Source of the DNA: Synergistaceae bacterium
GTDB taxonomy: Bacteria; Synergistota; Synergistia; Synergistales; Synergistaceae
Assembly: GCA_031289775.1 (NCBI GenBank)
Contig: JAITOY010000023.1
Coordinates: 1 to 50,907, forward strand
Direction: 5' to 3'
DNA length: 50,907 nucleotides
Under the pieces are notes generated by a model, which saw nothing but the letters and a program-made list of their open reading frames with translations, was not told where the DNA came from and did no database searches. The stretch's first letter is position 1. Each line of letters opens with the position of its first letter. This document shows, in pieces, positions 7,941-17,254 of this stretch. Made by a program: the position numbers and the translations under genes.

Positions 7941-9716
7941 TCAGTCCGCCGTAACGTCCTGCGGACTTCCCTTCAATCTTTTCGCGATGCCGCCGTACTC
8001 GGCAATCTCCTCCCTGGTGGCCTCTCCGTAAAGGCATTTTTGTTTCAGCGCCTCGTAGCGTCTCTTCATCGAGCGCTCCCTCAGATCCCCTATCAGCTTC
8101 GCCGCGTGCTCCGGGCCGAGCATCCCCTCGGAGAGGACAGCGTCGCCCCTCGAGATCCTTGCTGGGCAGTTTCGCTCGCCCATTTCCCTCCAGCGAAGCT
8201 CCAGCGCGTCAGGCGACTCTCCCGAGACAAGAGCTGTTACGACGCCCACGACCGCCTCGTCTGAGAAAAGCGGTACAATATCGCTGAGCTCGATGGTTGA
8301 GCGGAGTCCTTCGTCACTCCAGACGAGACTACAAATCGCGCACTCGAGATCTATCGTCCTGGACGCGATATCCCCATCAATATTTTCCCCTCTATCTATA
8401 TATACGCTCTCATCTTTCGAGATGCCTTTTGCGTAAATTGCTGATTTTGACTCGCGAGTGTTTCTGAAACGCTCTATCTCTCTCTCGAACTTGTGCTCCA
8501 AAAGGCCGAAACTTCGCGCGATCCTGGGGATATACGGCTGGAGGTCGAGGGGCTGCAAAGACGCAAGTCCGGAGAGGACGTCCTCTGTGGCCGTCTTTCT
8601 CAGTTGCGGGGAGCGCAGTGCGTCGCGTCTTATCTGGACGTGGTAGAGGGGCAGGGGGAGGGCTTTTTGCAGCAGGGATTCAAAGACCTCGGCGCCGCCT
8701 TCCTCCGAAAGTAGATCGTCCGGGTCGCGTCCCTCCGGCAGAGATATGACTCGAACCTCGACTCCGCGCCGCTGCAATATGTACATTCCTCTGATTGACG
8801 CCTCCCGTCCCGCGCCGTCCGCGTCGTAGGAGATATAGCAGAGATTCGTGAAGCGTTTCAAGAGAGTAGCCTGCTCCTCCGTCAGGGACGTGCCGAGAGA
8901 GGCGACTGTCTCGGTGAAACCGGAGAGGTGAGCCCTCATAGCGTCGAGGTAGCCCTCGGTAAGAATGGCCCGTTTTCCCTCCTTGATGGTCTTTTTGGCG
9001 TCATGCAGCAGATAAAGCTGCTTTCCTTTCTTGAAGAGCTCGCTCTCGGGGCTGTTTATGTATTTCGCGCCGTCCCCGTCGATGAGCCTGCCGCCAAAAC
9101 CTGTTATTCTCGCTGTCTCGTCCCTGATCGGAAACATGACCCTTCCCCTGAAACGGTCGTAAAAACCGCCTTTTTCGCTCTCCGAGACAAGGCCTGACGC
9201 TTTTATGTTTTCGTCCGGATAGCCGGAGACGCGGAGGCGCTTGGCGAGGGCGTCCCACGACTGCGACGCCCACCCCAGGCCAAAGCGCGCCCATGAATCC
9301 GTCGATAAATTTCTCCTCGCGAGATAGGCTCGGGCCGCCTCTCCGCCGCTGCCCTGTAGCGCGCCCCTGAAAAACAAATCCGCCTCATCGAGAATGAGAC
9401 GCGAGTCCCCGCGCGTCGCGCGCCTCTCGCCCGGCGACGAAAGCTTCACCCCGGCCCTCTCCGCCAGACGCTCCAGGGACTCCCTGAACGAAAGGCTCTC
9501 CATCTCCATTATGAACGTGAAGACGTCTCCTCCCTTGCCGCATCCGAAGCAATGGAATGTCTGCCTGTCGGGCGAGACGTAGAACGACGGAGTCTTTTCG
9601 GCGTGAAATGGGCAAAGCCCCCGGAGCGACGAGCCAGCCCGGCGAAGAGGAACGTAATCCCCTACGACATCTGCTATATCTATGCGGCTTTTGACCTCTC
9701 GCGCATCGTCCGCCAT
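7941..9716 (-). CDS. dnaG: DNA primase DnaG
   Basis: Synthesises RNA primers at the replication fork. The N-terminal CHC2 zinc-binding module has Cys35, His38, Cys56 and Cys59 (C-P-F-H and C-F-G-C). The catalytic core with its TOPRIM fold follows: the acidic residue in L-T-E-G-Y-L-D-A, the D-A-D-G-A-G motif, and P-E-G-R-D-P-D-D. The C-terminal part (about 430-591) is the variable helicase-interaction region. At 591 residues it has typical length. The ATG is preceded by a G-rich ribosome site. The gene heads the minus-strand cluster and has a clear promoter 50 nt upstream. Confidence 0.97.
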   Translation of the reverse strand: MADDAREVKSRIDIADVVGDYVPLRRAGSSLRGLCPFHAEKTPSFYVSPDRQTFHCFGCGKGGDVFTFIMEMESLSFRESLERLAERAGVKLSSPGERRATRGDSRLILDEADLFFRGALQGSGGEAARAYLARRNLSTDSWARFGLGWASQSWDALAKRLRVSGYPDENIKASGLVSESEKGGFYDRFRGRVMFPIRDETARITGFGGRLIDGDGAKYINSPESELFKKGKQLYLLHDAKKTIKEGKRAILTEGYLDAMRAHLSGFTETVASLGTSLTEEQATLLKRFTNLCYISYDADGAGREASIRGMYILQRRGVEVRVISLPEGRDPDDLLSEEGGAEVFESLLQKALPLPLYHVQIRRDALRSPQLRKTATEDVLSGLASLQPLDLQPYIPRIARSFGLLEHKFEREIERFRNTRESKSAIYAKGISKDESVYIDRGENIDGDIASRTIDLECAICSLVWSDEGLRSTIELSDIVPLFSDEAVVGVVTALVSGESPDALELRWREMGERNCPARISRGDAVLSEGMLGPEHAAKLIGDLRERSMKRRYEALKQKCLYGEATREEIAEYGGIAKRLKGSPQDVTAD

Positions 9717-9766
9717 CCCGATCCCCCCATAACGACAACAGGCGTTAAAAAAACACGCCCACGCAA

Positions 9767-9795
9767 ATTATACGCTATTTGGCCCGCTTGTTTAA
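9767..9795 (-). promoter_or_regulatory. Candidate sigma-A promoter for dnaG-rpoD
   Basis: A perfect TATAAT (minus strand, 9767-9772) is preceded by a 17-nt spacer and TTAAAC (9790-9795), a partial -35 match. Transcription would start about 45 nt before the dnaG ATG. A short inverted repeat around a T7 loop (about 9741-9759) would lie at the very 5' end of the mRNA. Confidence 0.55.
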
Positions 9796-10091
9796 CCGTG
9801 AGATAAACGCCTCACACCAGAGGTTCCTATTCGCAATCCAGGCGCCATATTAAAACTAAAGTATTGAGTCGCACAGCAATTTAAATTTAAATGATTCCGT
9901 ATCTTTAAAGTAGGCAATAATCGACGTCAGACTTGTCAAACTAGATGTCGTCGTTAAATATTCAGCCTTATATTGTGCAAAGAATTGTATTTGCGTATTG
10001 ACATATCCGCGAAGAGAGGGAAAATAAAGGTTGAGCAGGGGTGTTTGCGAAGTCTGTTTATTTTTATTAGTTTAGAATACTTATTTTTTGT
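9796..10091. other. AT-rich divergent intergenic region between dnaG and fliE
   Basis: No supported gene is found here. The sequence is markedly more AT-rich than its surroundings and includes a palindromic A-A-T-T-T-A-A-A-T-T-T-A-A-A-T tract near 9880-9893. A TTGACA at 9998-10003 has only a poor -10 (A-A-A-A-T-A at 10021) 17 nt downstream. The region separates the housekeeping cluster from the flagellar cluster and is the natural place for flagellar transcriptional control, but I recognise no known operator or riboswitch. Confidence 0.6.
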
Positions 10092-10120
10092 CTGAATATC
10101 TACGAGTTATGTAGTATAAT
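10092..10120 (+). promoter_or_regulatory. Candidate promoter for the fliE operon
   Basis: TATAAT at 10115-10120 is a perfect -10. The -35 at 17 nt (CTGAAT, 10092-10097) matches the consensus only at T-G-A, suggesting an activator-dependent or weak promoter. The untranslated leader to the fliE ATG would be about 70 nt. No sigma-54 or sigma-28 consensus was seen here. Confidence 0.45.
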
Positions 10121-10198
10121 TACGGTCAAGTCCATTGCGCTTCAAGGCGCTAATTTTGTCTAATTTTTTTACAGCTTAGAGAACGGAGGATTACTATA

Positions 10199-10510
10199 AT
10201 GGCAGAAGTAACGCGCGTTAACCCTATTATGCCTATCGAAAGAATCGACCTTATCCCTCAGCAAAAGCAGACGGTCAACCCCGTTGGCTCGCCGCCTTTT
10301 TCGGAGGTTCTGAAGGCAAGCATCTTGAAGGTGAACGACATGCAGGCGGAGGCCGACAATATGATCCAGCGCATGTCGCTCGGCGAGGTCGAGGATGTTT
10401 CAGAGGTTTCCATAGCAGTGGAGAAGGCCGAGCTTGCCCTCCGCCTGATGATCCAAATCAGGGACAAACTCTTGGACGCCTATCAGCAGATCGGGCGCAT
10501 GTCAGTCTGA
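10199..10510 (+). CDS. fliE: Flagellar hook-basal body complex protein FliE
   Basis: Links the MS ring to the proximal rod and is the first protein exported through the flagellar type III gate. The 103-residue product has the normal length and the family pattern: a flexible N-terminus, P-P-F-S-E-V-L, then V-N-D-M-Q-A-E-A-D and the C-terminal helix V-A-V/I-E-K-A-E-L-A-L-R-L-M-I-Q-I-R-D-K-L-L-D-A-Y-Q. GGAGG lies 9-10 nt upstream of the ATG. It is the first gene of the plus-strand cluster; flgB and flgC, which usually precede fliE in related phyla, are not here. Confidence 0.95.
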   Translation: MAEVTRVNPIMPIERIDLIPQQKQTVNPVGSPPFSEVLKASILKVNDMQAEADNMIQRMSLGEVEDVSEVSIAVEKAELALRLMIQIRDKLLDAYQQIGRMSV

Positions 10511-10528
10511 TCGATGGAGGCCTAAACG

Positions 10529-12100
10529 ATGCGTGAAAAGTTTGCGGAAGCGATTGAACGATTCAGAACCTTCTGGGGGGCCCTCCAAAAGTGGCAGCGG
10601 CTGTCGCTTGTGGGGGCTGCCGTCCTTGTGCTCGGGGGAATTTTGGCGGCAGCTTTTATAACTGGCAGGACGGCTTATGAACCGATATTTTCCAGGCTTG
10701 ACGCGCGCGACGAGGATGCCGTCATCACGTACCTCAAAGAAGAGGGCATTCCATACAAAACTGACTCGCAGGCGAAAGCCATTCTCGTGCCGACGTCGCA
10801 GGTGTACGAGGCCCGCATATCGCTTGCGAGCAAGGGAGTGCCTGCGGGCGACGTGGGTTTCGAGTTGTTCGATCAGTCAAGTCTAGGTAAAACCAGCTTC
10901 CAGGAGAAGGTAACTTACTTCAGGGCGCTCGAAGGCGAGCTATCCCGGACGTTGCGTGAAGTTAAGTCCGTCAAGTCGGCTCGGGTCAGCATAGTCGTTC
11001 CCGAGTCGAAGCTTTTTCTGGAGCAGAGACAGCCGTCTACGGCCGCCGTAGTCCTGAAGCTCCAGTCCGGCGCGGATTTCAGCCCGGAGATGGCGCGCGC
11101 CATAGTCCACCTCGTCTCCCACAGCGTCGAGGGGTTGATTCCCGAGAACGTGACCTTGGTCGACGCGGACGGACATATATCCTTCGACGACCTGCTGGAC
11201 GACTCTTTGTTCAAGACAGGCGACAGGCTCGTCCTGAAGCAGAGGGAGTACGAGAAGTACTACGAGGCTGACTTACAGAAAAAGATAAAGGACGTTCTCG
11301 AGAAGGCGTTCGGGCACGGCAAGATCGCGGCGTCGATCAGAGTCGAGCTTGATTTCGACAAAAAACAGACGACGAGTAAGATACTCATTCCGATAGACGG
11401 CAAAATTCATGGTCCGCTTCAGAGCCAGCAGAATATGGAGGAGAATTACACTGGCCCGGCAGGCGTGTATGGAGGTCCGCCCGGCACAACTTCAAACATA
11501 CCTGGGTACGAGGTTTCCCAGGGACAGGGTAATGGGCAGTCGGAGTACTCCAGAAATGAAACGATCAACAACTACGACAACTCGACGCAGGAGTCACAGC
11601 AAGTGGAGACCGCGCCCAAAATAAAACGGGCCTCCGCGCTTGTTCTCATAGACCGTAAACTAACAAAAGGCGAGACGGATCAGTGGCGCAGCGCGGTCGC
11701 GTCGGCCATTCTCGCGGACGAGTCGAGAGGTGATATGCTTACAGTCATAGGCGTTCCTTTCGACACATCGGTAGTGGACGTGCTGCAGGATCGCATGGAC
11801 GCGGAGCAGCGCAAACGGCTTGTGTTGGGCGTAAGCTCGTTCGTGATATTTTTATTGGCTCTTGCCGCCGGTTTTGTGCTCTGGCTTCGCAGGCGCAGGC
11901 AGCTCGAGGCGCTTCAAAGGGCGCGAGCCGCTATGGAGATGGAGGAGAACCCCTCGTTGCGCGAGCTTCTTGAAAACCCTGACCTTATGACATCCCAGGG
12001 CGAGCTTTCGGTTCTTGAGGAGCAACTCAGGAACTATGCCATGAACAATCCGGAGGAGCTTGCCAACCTGATTAAAAATTGGGTGGTCGACGATGTATGA
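10529..12100 (+). CDS. fliF: Flagellar MS-ring protein FliF
   Basis: Forms the membrane-embedded MS ring that houses the export gate and carries the C ring. The 523-residue protein has membrane spans at about 25-46 and 431-453 flanking the periplasmic ring-building domains (Y-E-P-I-F-S-R-L-D near 51, and R-E-V-K-S-V-K-S-A-R-V-S-I-V-V-P-E). A low-complexity Gly/Ser/Asn region lies near 305-355. The cytoplasmic C-terminus (N-N-P-E-E-L-A-N-L-I-K-N-W) is the FliG-binding helix. Its stop overlaps the fliG ATG (ATGA). Confidence 0.97.
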   Translation: MREKFAEAIERFRTFWGALQKWQRLSLVGAAVLVLGGILAAAFITGRTAYEPIFSRLDARDEDAVITYLKEEGIPYKTDSQAKAILVPTSQVYEARISLASKGVPAGDVGFELFDQSSLGKTSFQEKVTYFRALEGELSRTLREVKSVKSARVSIVVPESKLFLEQRQPSTAAVVLKLQSGADFSPEMARAIVHLVSHSVEGLIPENVTLVDADGHISFDDLLDDSLFKTGDRLVLKQREYEKYYEADLQKKIKDVLEKAFGHGKIAASIRVELDFDKKQTTSKILIPIDGKIHGPLQSQQNMEENYTGPAGVYGGPPGTTSNIPGYEVSQGQGNGQSEYSRNETINNYDNSTQESQQVETAPKIKRASALVLIDRKLTKGETDQWRSAVASAILADESRGDMLTVIGVPFDTSVVDVLQDRMDAEQRKRLVLGVSSFVIFLLALAAGFVLWLRRRRQLEALQRARAAMEMEENPSLRELLENPDLMTSQGELSVLEEQLRNYAMNNPEELANLIKNWVVDDV

Positions 12101-13107
12101 GTAAAGCGAAAGATCTGAAGGGGCGTGAAAAAGCGGCGATTCTAATGGTGGCGCTTGGCCCGGAGGCCGTGGCCAAGGCATATCGTCATATCGACGACAC
12201 CACTATTGAGTTGCTGACTCTCGAGATCGCGAACCTGAGAAAGGTCACGCCCGATTTGAAGCTGGACGTCTTGAAGGAAGCTCAGGAGTTGATTATGGCT
12301 CATGAGTTCATGACTCAGGGCGGCGTTGAATACGCTCGAAAACTGCTCGAACAGGCGCTTGGCGTGGACAAGGCGCAGGATATATTGCGCAGGATAACCG
12401 CTAGCTTGCAGGTGAGGCCGTTTGACTTTGTTCGGCACACCGATCCTCAGCAGCTCCTGAGCTTCATCCAGAACGAGCATCCGCAGACTATCGCCCTCAT
12501 CCTCTCGTATCTCGCGCCCGAGCAGTCGGCGCTTGTCTTGGGAGGCCTTGCCCCAGCGGCGCAGTGGGATGTAGTTCGTCGCATCGCGAAGATGGATCGC
12601 ATCACGCCGGAGGTTCTGAGGGAGGTGGAGCGTGTTCTCGAGAGAAAGTTATCAACGGTAATGGGACAGGACTTCACGATAGCGGGCGGCATAGACGCTG
12701 TGGTGAACCTTATAAACCGCGTAGACAGAGGCACGGAGCGAAACATTATAGAATCTCTGGAGGAACAGGATCCGGAGCTCGCGGAGGAGATAAAGAAACG
12801 GCTGTTCATGTTCGACGACATCGGTGGCGTGGACGACCGTTCGCTGCAAAGGGTTCTGCGCGAGGTCGATCTGAAGGATCTTGGGCTCGCGTTGAAGGGC
12901 GCGTCGGAGGAATTGCGCCAGAAGTTCTTCAAGAACATGTCGAAGCGCGCTGCCGACATGCTGAAAGAGGACATGGATTTCATGGGGCCTGTGCGCGTGC
13001 GCATGGTCGAGGAAGCGCAGCAGAAGATCGTAAATGTCGTACGCGCTCTCGAAGAGGCGGGCGAGATAGTCATTGCCCGCGGCGGAGAGGAAGAGATAGT
13101 TGTCTGA
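12097..13107 (+). CDS. fliG: Flagellar motor switch protein FliG
   Basis: Rotor protein of the C ring that contacts the stator and transmits CheY-controlled switching. The 336-residue protein has the FliF-binding N-domain (L-K-G-R-E-K-A-A-I-L-M-V), the middle domain with the E-H-P-Q motif at 127-130 that contacts FliM, and the charged C-terminal torque domain (M-F-D-D-I, later R-A-A-D-M-L-K-E-D-M and G-P-V-R). The ATG at 12097 overlaps the fliF stop; an in-frame TTG at 12079 is less likely. Confidence 0.97.
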   Translation: MSKAKDLKGREKAAILMVALGPEAVAKAYRHIDDTTIELLTLEIANLRKVTPDLKLDVLKEAQELIMAHEFMTQGGVEYARKLLEQALGVDKAQDILRRITASLQVRPFDFVRHTDPQQLLSFIQNEHPQTIALILSYLAPEQSALVLGGLAPAAQWDVVRRIAKMDRITPEVLREVERVLERKLSTVMGQDFTIAGGIDAVVNLINRVDRGTERNIIESLEEQDPELAEEIKKRLFMFDDIGGVDDRSLQRVLREVDLKDLGLALKGASEELRQKFFKNMSKRAADMLKEDMDFMGPVRVRMVEEAQQKIVNVVRALEEAGEIVIARGGEEEIVV

Positions 13108-14020
13108 CGCCTCCAGACAGCGCCTGATTCGGGCAGTCCGGCTCCTGCCGGGAACAGTCCGGGTTGGGCGAGGCATTCTGGAGGAGGTGGATTCGCTTGG
13201 CGAAACCATCGAAAAGTCGGATCCCGCCGAGACCCTTTCAAAGGGCGAGGAATCCGCTCTCGCTTTTGCTGATGAGCAGATTCGCACGTTAAGGTCGGAG
13301 TTGCGCGCGCGCGAGGCCGACTTGCGCGAGACGAGATCTGCGGAGTTGGCTGTTCGAGCTGAGCTGGACGCGGCAAAAGACAATCTGGAGACAGAAAAGG
13401 CTCTTTTTTACGAGCAGGCCGAAGTCGAGGTTCAGGCGCGGAAGGAAGAAGCCGATAAGGCGGGCCATGCGGAAGGTCGCGAAAAGGGTTACGCCGAAGG
13501 GCTCGCAAATTCCGAAGCCAACGTGAGGACTGAGTACGAGGAGAAATTCTCGGACGCGCTTCTTATGCTGAGCGGCATATATGATTCATTGTCCGCGTCG
13601 AGGGCGGATTTGGCGCTCTCCCACGCTCCTCAGCTCGTGCGTCTGTGGGAGATGATGCTTTGCAGGATGCTCCAGTCGAGCGTGACTCTCGATACGAATG
13701 CAGCGAAGCGCCTGTTGGAGTATATATTGAAGCGAGTGAGCGACAGAGAGAAGATAATTGTCTACCTCAACCCTGAAGACATCGCTGGAGTCGAGGCGAG
13801 CAAGGAGAACTTGATGGATTCGATACGAGGGGTCAAATTCTTCGATATATTGTCGGACGACCACGTTGACAAGGGCAGTTGCCTCGTAGAGACTAACCTC
13901 GGCATTTACGACGCGAGGTGGAGGACGCAGCTCGAGCAGGTATCCTCCGAAGTTGAATCGCTGGTTATGGAGTGTATGCTTGAAGACGGCGGAGACAGTG
14001 GCGGCGACGGCGGAGACTGA
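13100..14020 (+). CDS. fliH: Flagellar assembly protein FliH
   Basis: Regulatory stator of the export ATPase FliI, tethering it to the C ring. It has a TTG start with an 8-nt overlap of fliG (GAGG nine nt upstream). The 306-residue product has a long coiled-coil region (about 50-150, rich in E, A, R) and Gly-containing A-x3-G repeats (G-R-E-K-G-Y-A-E-G). The FliH/YscL C-domain (R-E-K-I-I-V-Y-L-N-P-E-D, D-x-x-V-D-K-G-S-C-L-V-E-T-N-x-G-x-x-D-A-R) follows. A short Gly/Asp tail ends it. Slightly longer than average; position next to fliI supports the call. Confidence 0.93.
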   Translation: MSDASRQRLIRAVRLLPGTVRVGRGILEEVDSLGETIEKSDPAETLSKGEESALAFADEQIRTLRSELRAREADLRETRSAELAVRAELDAAKDNLETEKALFYEQAEVEVQARKEEADKAGHAEGREKGYAEGLANSEANVRTEYEEKFSDALLMLSGIYDSLSASRADLALSHAPQLVRLWEMMLCRMLQSSVTLDTNAAKRLLEYILKRVSDREKIIVYLNPEDIAGVEASKENLMDSIRGVKFFDILSDDHVDKGSCLVETNLGIYDARWRTQLEQVSSEVESLVMECMLEDGGDSGGDGGD

Positions 14021-15359
14021 GATCGCCGGCGCGGCCGTCGCCGCAGTCTCCGATCTTTTCATGGCGTTGGAAGGACGCCTGGCTCAGACAGAGCTGATCC
14101 GCATAAACGGCAGGGTCACGCAGGTTGTCGGCCTTGTCATCGAGTCTCAGGGGCCTGATGTCCAGATTGGCGACCTGTGTGAAATTCGGTTTCGCAACCG
14201 GGACACAGTGTTGCGAGCCGAGGTGGTTGGCTTCAGGACGGACAGGGTTCTCCTGATGCCTCTCGGGGATATCTCCGAAATTGGGCCCGGATGCGACGTT
14301 CTCTCTATGGGGCGCCCTTTGGGCGTCAACGTCTCGAATGCGCTTTTGGGCAGGGTGCTCGACGGGCTTGGAAATCCTCTCGACTCGCTTGGCCCCGTTC
14401 CAGCGCTCGAGTATTATCCGCTGACTTCCTCCCCGCCGCATCCGTTGCGCCGGCAGATGATCGAAAAACCTCTCGCTGTTGGGGTGAAGGTCATAGACGG
14501 CCTCCTCACACTGGGGCAGGGGCAGCGTATAGGGATTTTTGCCGGCTCTGGCGTCGGCAAAAGCGTCCTTTTGGGGATGATGGCGAGGAACACTGAGGCG
14601 GACGTCAACGTTATAGCTTTGGTGGGCGAACGCGGACGGGAGGTCAAGGAGTTTCTCGAGAGGGATCTCGGGCCGGCGGGGCTTGCGCGTTCCGTAGTTG
14701 TCGTCGCCACGTCGGATCAGCCGCCGCTCGTGCGCCTGAAGGCAGCTCTCACAGCTACAGCGGTCGCCGAGTACTTCAGGGATCTTGGCAAAAACGTGCT
14801 GCTCATGATGGATTCGGTGACTAGGGTCGCGATGGCACAGAGAGACGTCGGGCTCGCTATTGGCGAACCTCCGGCTACGAGGGGTTATACCCCCTCGGTT
14901 TTCGCGTTTCTGCCGAAACTGCTAGAGCGATCAGGCACTGGCGAACGTGGCAGCATAACCGCTATTTATTCCGTCCTCGTCGAGGGCGACGACATGAACG
15001 AGCCCGTCGCTGACACCGTGAGGGGAATTCTGGACGGACATTTTGTCCTCAGCAGGGACTTGGCGGCCAAGTATCACTATCCGTCCGTCGACGTACAGCG
15101 CAGCATAAGCCGCGTCATGTCGACAGTTGTCTCGGAGGAGCAGAACGAGGCCGCCGTCAGGGTACGCGAGCTTCTTTCGATATTCGAGGGGGCGCAGGAT
15201 CTCATCAACATCGGAGCTTACAAAGCCGGCAGCAACCCCAAGGTGGATTGGGCGCTCCAGCATATAGAGTCCGTGGATGATTTTTTGAAGCAGGGAATGA
15301 CCGAGAACTTTTCTTACGAAGACACTGTAGCGCGGCTCCTGAAGCTCGCGCAGAGGTAG
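13998..15359 (+). CDS. fliI: Flagellum-specific export ATPase FliI
   Basis: Hexameric ATPase of the flagellar type III export apparatus, related to the F1 beta subunit. Visible: Walker A G-S-G-V-G-K-S (about 183-189), Walker B region V-L-L-M-M-D-S-V-T-R, and the family motifs G-E-P-P-A-T-R-G-Y and D-D-M-N-E-P-V-A-D. The start is uncertain because the gene overlaps fliH: I used the GTG at 13998 (453 aa, GGAG just upstream); an ATG at 14061 (432 aa) has no ribosome site, and the frame is open to an ATG at 13953. Overlap with fliH implies coupled translation. Confidence 0.96.
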   Translation: MAATAETEIAGAAVAAVSDLFMALEGRLAQTELIRINGRVTQVVGLVIESQGPDVQIGDLCEIRFRNRDTVLRAEVVGFRTDRVLLMPLGDISEIGPGCDVLSMGRPLGVNVSNALLGRVLDGLGNPLDSLGPVPALEYYPLTSSPPHPLRRQMIEKPLAVGVKVIDGLLTLGQGQRIGIFAGSGVGKSVLLGMMARNTEADVNVIALVGERGREVKEFLERDLGPAGLARSVVVVATSDQPPLVRLKAALTATAVAEYFRDLGKNVLLMMDSVTRVAMAQRDVGLAIGEPPATRGYTPSVFAFLPKLLERSGTGERGSITAIYSVLVEGDDMNEPVADTVRGILDGHFVLSRDLAAKYHYPSVDVQRSISRVMSTVVSEEQNEAAVRVRELLSIFEGAQDLINIGAYKAGSNPKVDWALQHIESVDDFLKQGMTENFSYEDTVARLLKLAQR

Positions 15360-15388
15360 AGTTTACGTAAAAGGGTGGGGACGCGGGT

Positions 15389-15850
15389 ATGGCGAACGAA
15401 TTGAATCGTTTCAGGCGAGTTCTTCACGTTCGCGAGGTCGAAAGGGAGATCACGCAGAGCGAGCTCGCAACGAAGGAGCACGAGGAAGAGACCATCTTGG
15501 ACAGGCTGAACGAGATAACCGAGAGGCGCGAAAACGCGCTCACGGAGTTCTGCTCGGGCAGGGACAGTTTAATCTCGCCGCAGCAGCTCTGGTTTGAGCG
15601 CCAGAACCTCGACCTCATTGAAAAACGCCTCGTCGCGGACAAGCATGAGCTCGAGGATTGCAGGGCGTGCATCGAGGAGACTAAAGTCGTCCTGCTCGAA
15701 AAACATCGCAACGTCCAGATCATGGAACACTTCGTGGACAAGCTTAAAGTCCGGGAGGATAAAAGGACGGTGGATGTCGAGCAGGGCAACCTCGACGACA
15801 TCAACTCCATGAGGTTCAGGCGAAATATGCAAGGGGAGGCGAGAATTTAA
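15389..15850 (+). CDS. fliJ: Flagellar export protein FliJ
   Basis: Coiled-coil protein that, by analogy with the gamma subunit of F1, inserts into the FliI hexamer and links it to FlhA. The 153-residue product is almost entirely helical and highly charged, starting N-R-F-R-R-V-L-H-V-R-E-V-E-R-E, with heptad-like spacing throughout. Sequence conservation of FliJ is low; the call rests on size, coiled-coil character and location directly after fliI. Confidence 0.88.
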   Translation: MANELNRFRRVLHVREVEREITQSELATKEHEEETILDRLNEITERRENALTEFCSGRDSLISPQQLWFERQNLDLIEKRLVADKHELEDCRACIEETKVVLLEKHRNVQIMEHFVDKLKVREDKRTVDVEQGNLDDINSMRFRRNMQGEARI

Positions 15851-15851
15851 T

Positions 15852-16436
15852 ATGCCTATTTCCAACATTAACAGGGTGATGGGGCGCATCAGGGAGATCG
15901 AAGCCATGATAAACCCGAATTTACCCGATGACCAGGCGGAGTCGGGCGCTCGCTTCGAGGATATACTCGAGGAGAAGCTCGACGACCCATATTCGCCGCA
16001 GGGCGAGTTTGGCGAGATAAGCGTCCCGGAGTCCGTAGCGGAGCGCCTGGCTATGTGGGAGCCGGATATTCAGGATTTAAGCGAAAAATATGGAGTGGAT
16101 CCGGATCTCGCGAGAGCTGTGATGCGGCTTGAATCCGGAGGCAACCCGAACGCGGTCTCCAGCGCTGGCGCGATAGGTTTGATGCAATTGATGCCAGGCA
16201 CGGCAAAGGGTCTTGGAGTCGATCCAAAAGATCCGAAAAGAAACATCGAAGGGGGTATCAAATACCTCTCCCAACTGTCCGATAAGTATAATGGCGATTT
16301 CGAAAAGACGCTGGCGGCTTATAACGCCGGTTCAGGCCGAGTGGACTCCTACGGTGGGATTCCTCCGTTTCCGGAGACGGAACGTTACGTTAAGAACGTG
16401 CTTGCTTTATACCGAAAATACTCCAGAGGCGATTGA
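15852..16436 (+). CDS. Lytic transglycosylase (SLT domain) in the flagellar operon
   Basis: Peptidoglycan-cleaving enzyme. After an N-terminal segment of about 70 residues without a signal peptide, the SLT domain shows the catalytic Glu94 in M-R-L-E-S-G-G-N-P-N, the G-L-M-Q-L-M-P-G-T-A motif (109-118), and A-A-Y-N-A-G-S-G-R-V near 155. The lack of a Sec signal together with its place between fliJ and fliK suggests export by the flagellar apparatus and a role in opening the wall for the rod, as FlgJ or SltF do elsewhere; that role is inference. It starts one nt after the fliJ stop. Confidence 0.9.
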   Translation: MPISNINRVMGRIREIEAMINPNLPDDQAESGARFEDILEEKLDDPYSPQGEFGEISVPESVAERLAMWEPDIQDLSEKYGVDPDLARAVMRLESGGNPNAVSSAGAIGLMQLMPGTAKGLGVDPKDPKRNIEGGIKYLSQLSDKYNGDFEKTLAAYNAGSGRVDSYGGIPPFPETERYVKNVLALYRKYSRGD

Positions 16437-16438
16437 GA

Positions 16439-17149
16439 ATGGCTGAAATAGATAAAGACACCAAACGCACGGACTCCGCAGCCCCTGATTCTTCCGGCAA
16501 GGCGCAAGGGAAGAAAAAGAAAAAGAAAAAAAGAGGTTGCGGTTTTTTTATGCTGCTCGCGATGCTGGCGATAGGCGCCTCAGCGGGGCTTCAGGCGAGT
16601 GGAGGTTACGACTTCCGGCCAGCCATATATCCTCTTGTGCCTAAAATTCCGGGAGTCGGCCAGAACCTGAAGGAAATGCTCAACATCCCTGAGCGGATCG
16701 ACTTCACTCCGGAGGAGCGCAGGCGGAGGGAGAACGAAGAATGGGAGACCCGCATCGCGGACTCGGTGCGTTCGATCGACGATAGGGTGAAGGCCCTTGA
16801 CGCTATCTCCAAGGATCTGAGCATGAAAGAGCAAGATCTCGAATACGAGAGGGAGGAGCTGGCGTCCAGGCTAGAAGCGCTCTCGAACGATATATCGTCC
16901 GACGATGACGCTTCCATCTCCGGCGAGCAGCAGAGCGAGATCAGCGAGATAGTCGGCACGTTCGGCCAGATGACAGTTCGGAACGCAGCCGCTATAGTGG
17001 AGAAGCTTAACCGGAATCTTGCCGTCGCTGTGTTGGATGGTCTGGATGAGGACGTGAGAGCCAATATCCTTGGCCGTATGGACGTCGCCGTGGCGGCGAA
17101 CCTTACGGAACGACTTACAATTCTTTACAGAGATAGGAAAAATAAGTAG
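16439..17149 (+). CDS. MotE-like / MgtE-N-domain flagellar operon protein
   Basis: A lysine-rich cytoplasmic N-terminus (K-K-K-K-K-K-K-R) precedes one membrane span (about 36-55). A coiled-coil extracytoplasmic stretch follows, then a C-terminal domain like the MgtE intracellular N domain (F-G-Q-M-T-V-R-N-A-A-A-I-V-E-K-L, L-D-E-D-V-R-A-N-I-L-G-R-M). This layout matches MotE/YlxF-type proteins in flagellar operons, which act as chaperones of the stator protein MotC in Rhizobia; the role here is unproven. ATG at 16439 with AGAGG nine nt upstream is preferred to a TTG at 16433. Confidence 0.8.
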   Translation: MAEIDKDTKRTDSAAPDSSGKAQGKKKKKKKRGCGFFMLLAMLAIGASAGLQASGGYDFRPAIYPLVPKIPGVGQNLKEMLNIPERIDFTPEERRRRENEEWETRIADSVRSIDDRVKALDAISKDLSMKEQDLEYEREELASRLEALSNDISSDDDASISGEQQSEISEIVGTFGQMTVRNAAAIVEKLNRNLAVAVLDGLDEDVRANILGRMDVAVAANLTERLTILYRDRKNK

Positions 17150-17254
17150 CGAGCGGAAGTCGCTATCGTTGCGCGGATTGGCCGCGGTTTTCTAAGGACG
17201 AGCGCGAGGGAAGCGCGTGAGCTCTTAGAGTCGAAAATTCAGAGGTGAGTGAAA

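Noticed and set aside
12447-13508. Minus-strand ORF of 353 codons opposite fliG/fliH
   Set aside because: Arg/Ser/Pro-rich composition typical of antisense frames in GC-rich genes; no ribosome site or family match, and fliG/fliH are certain.
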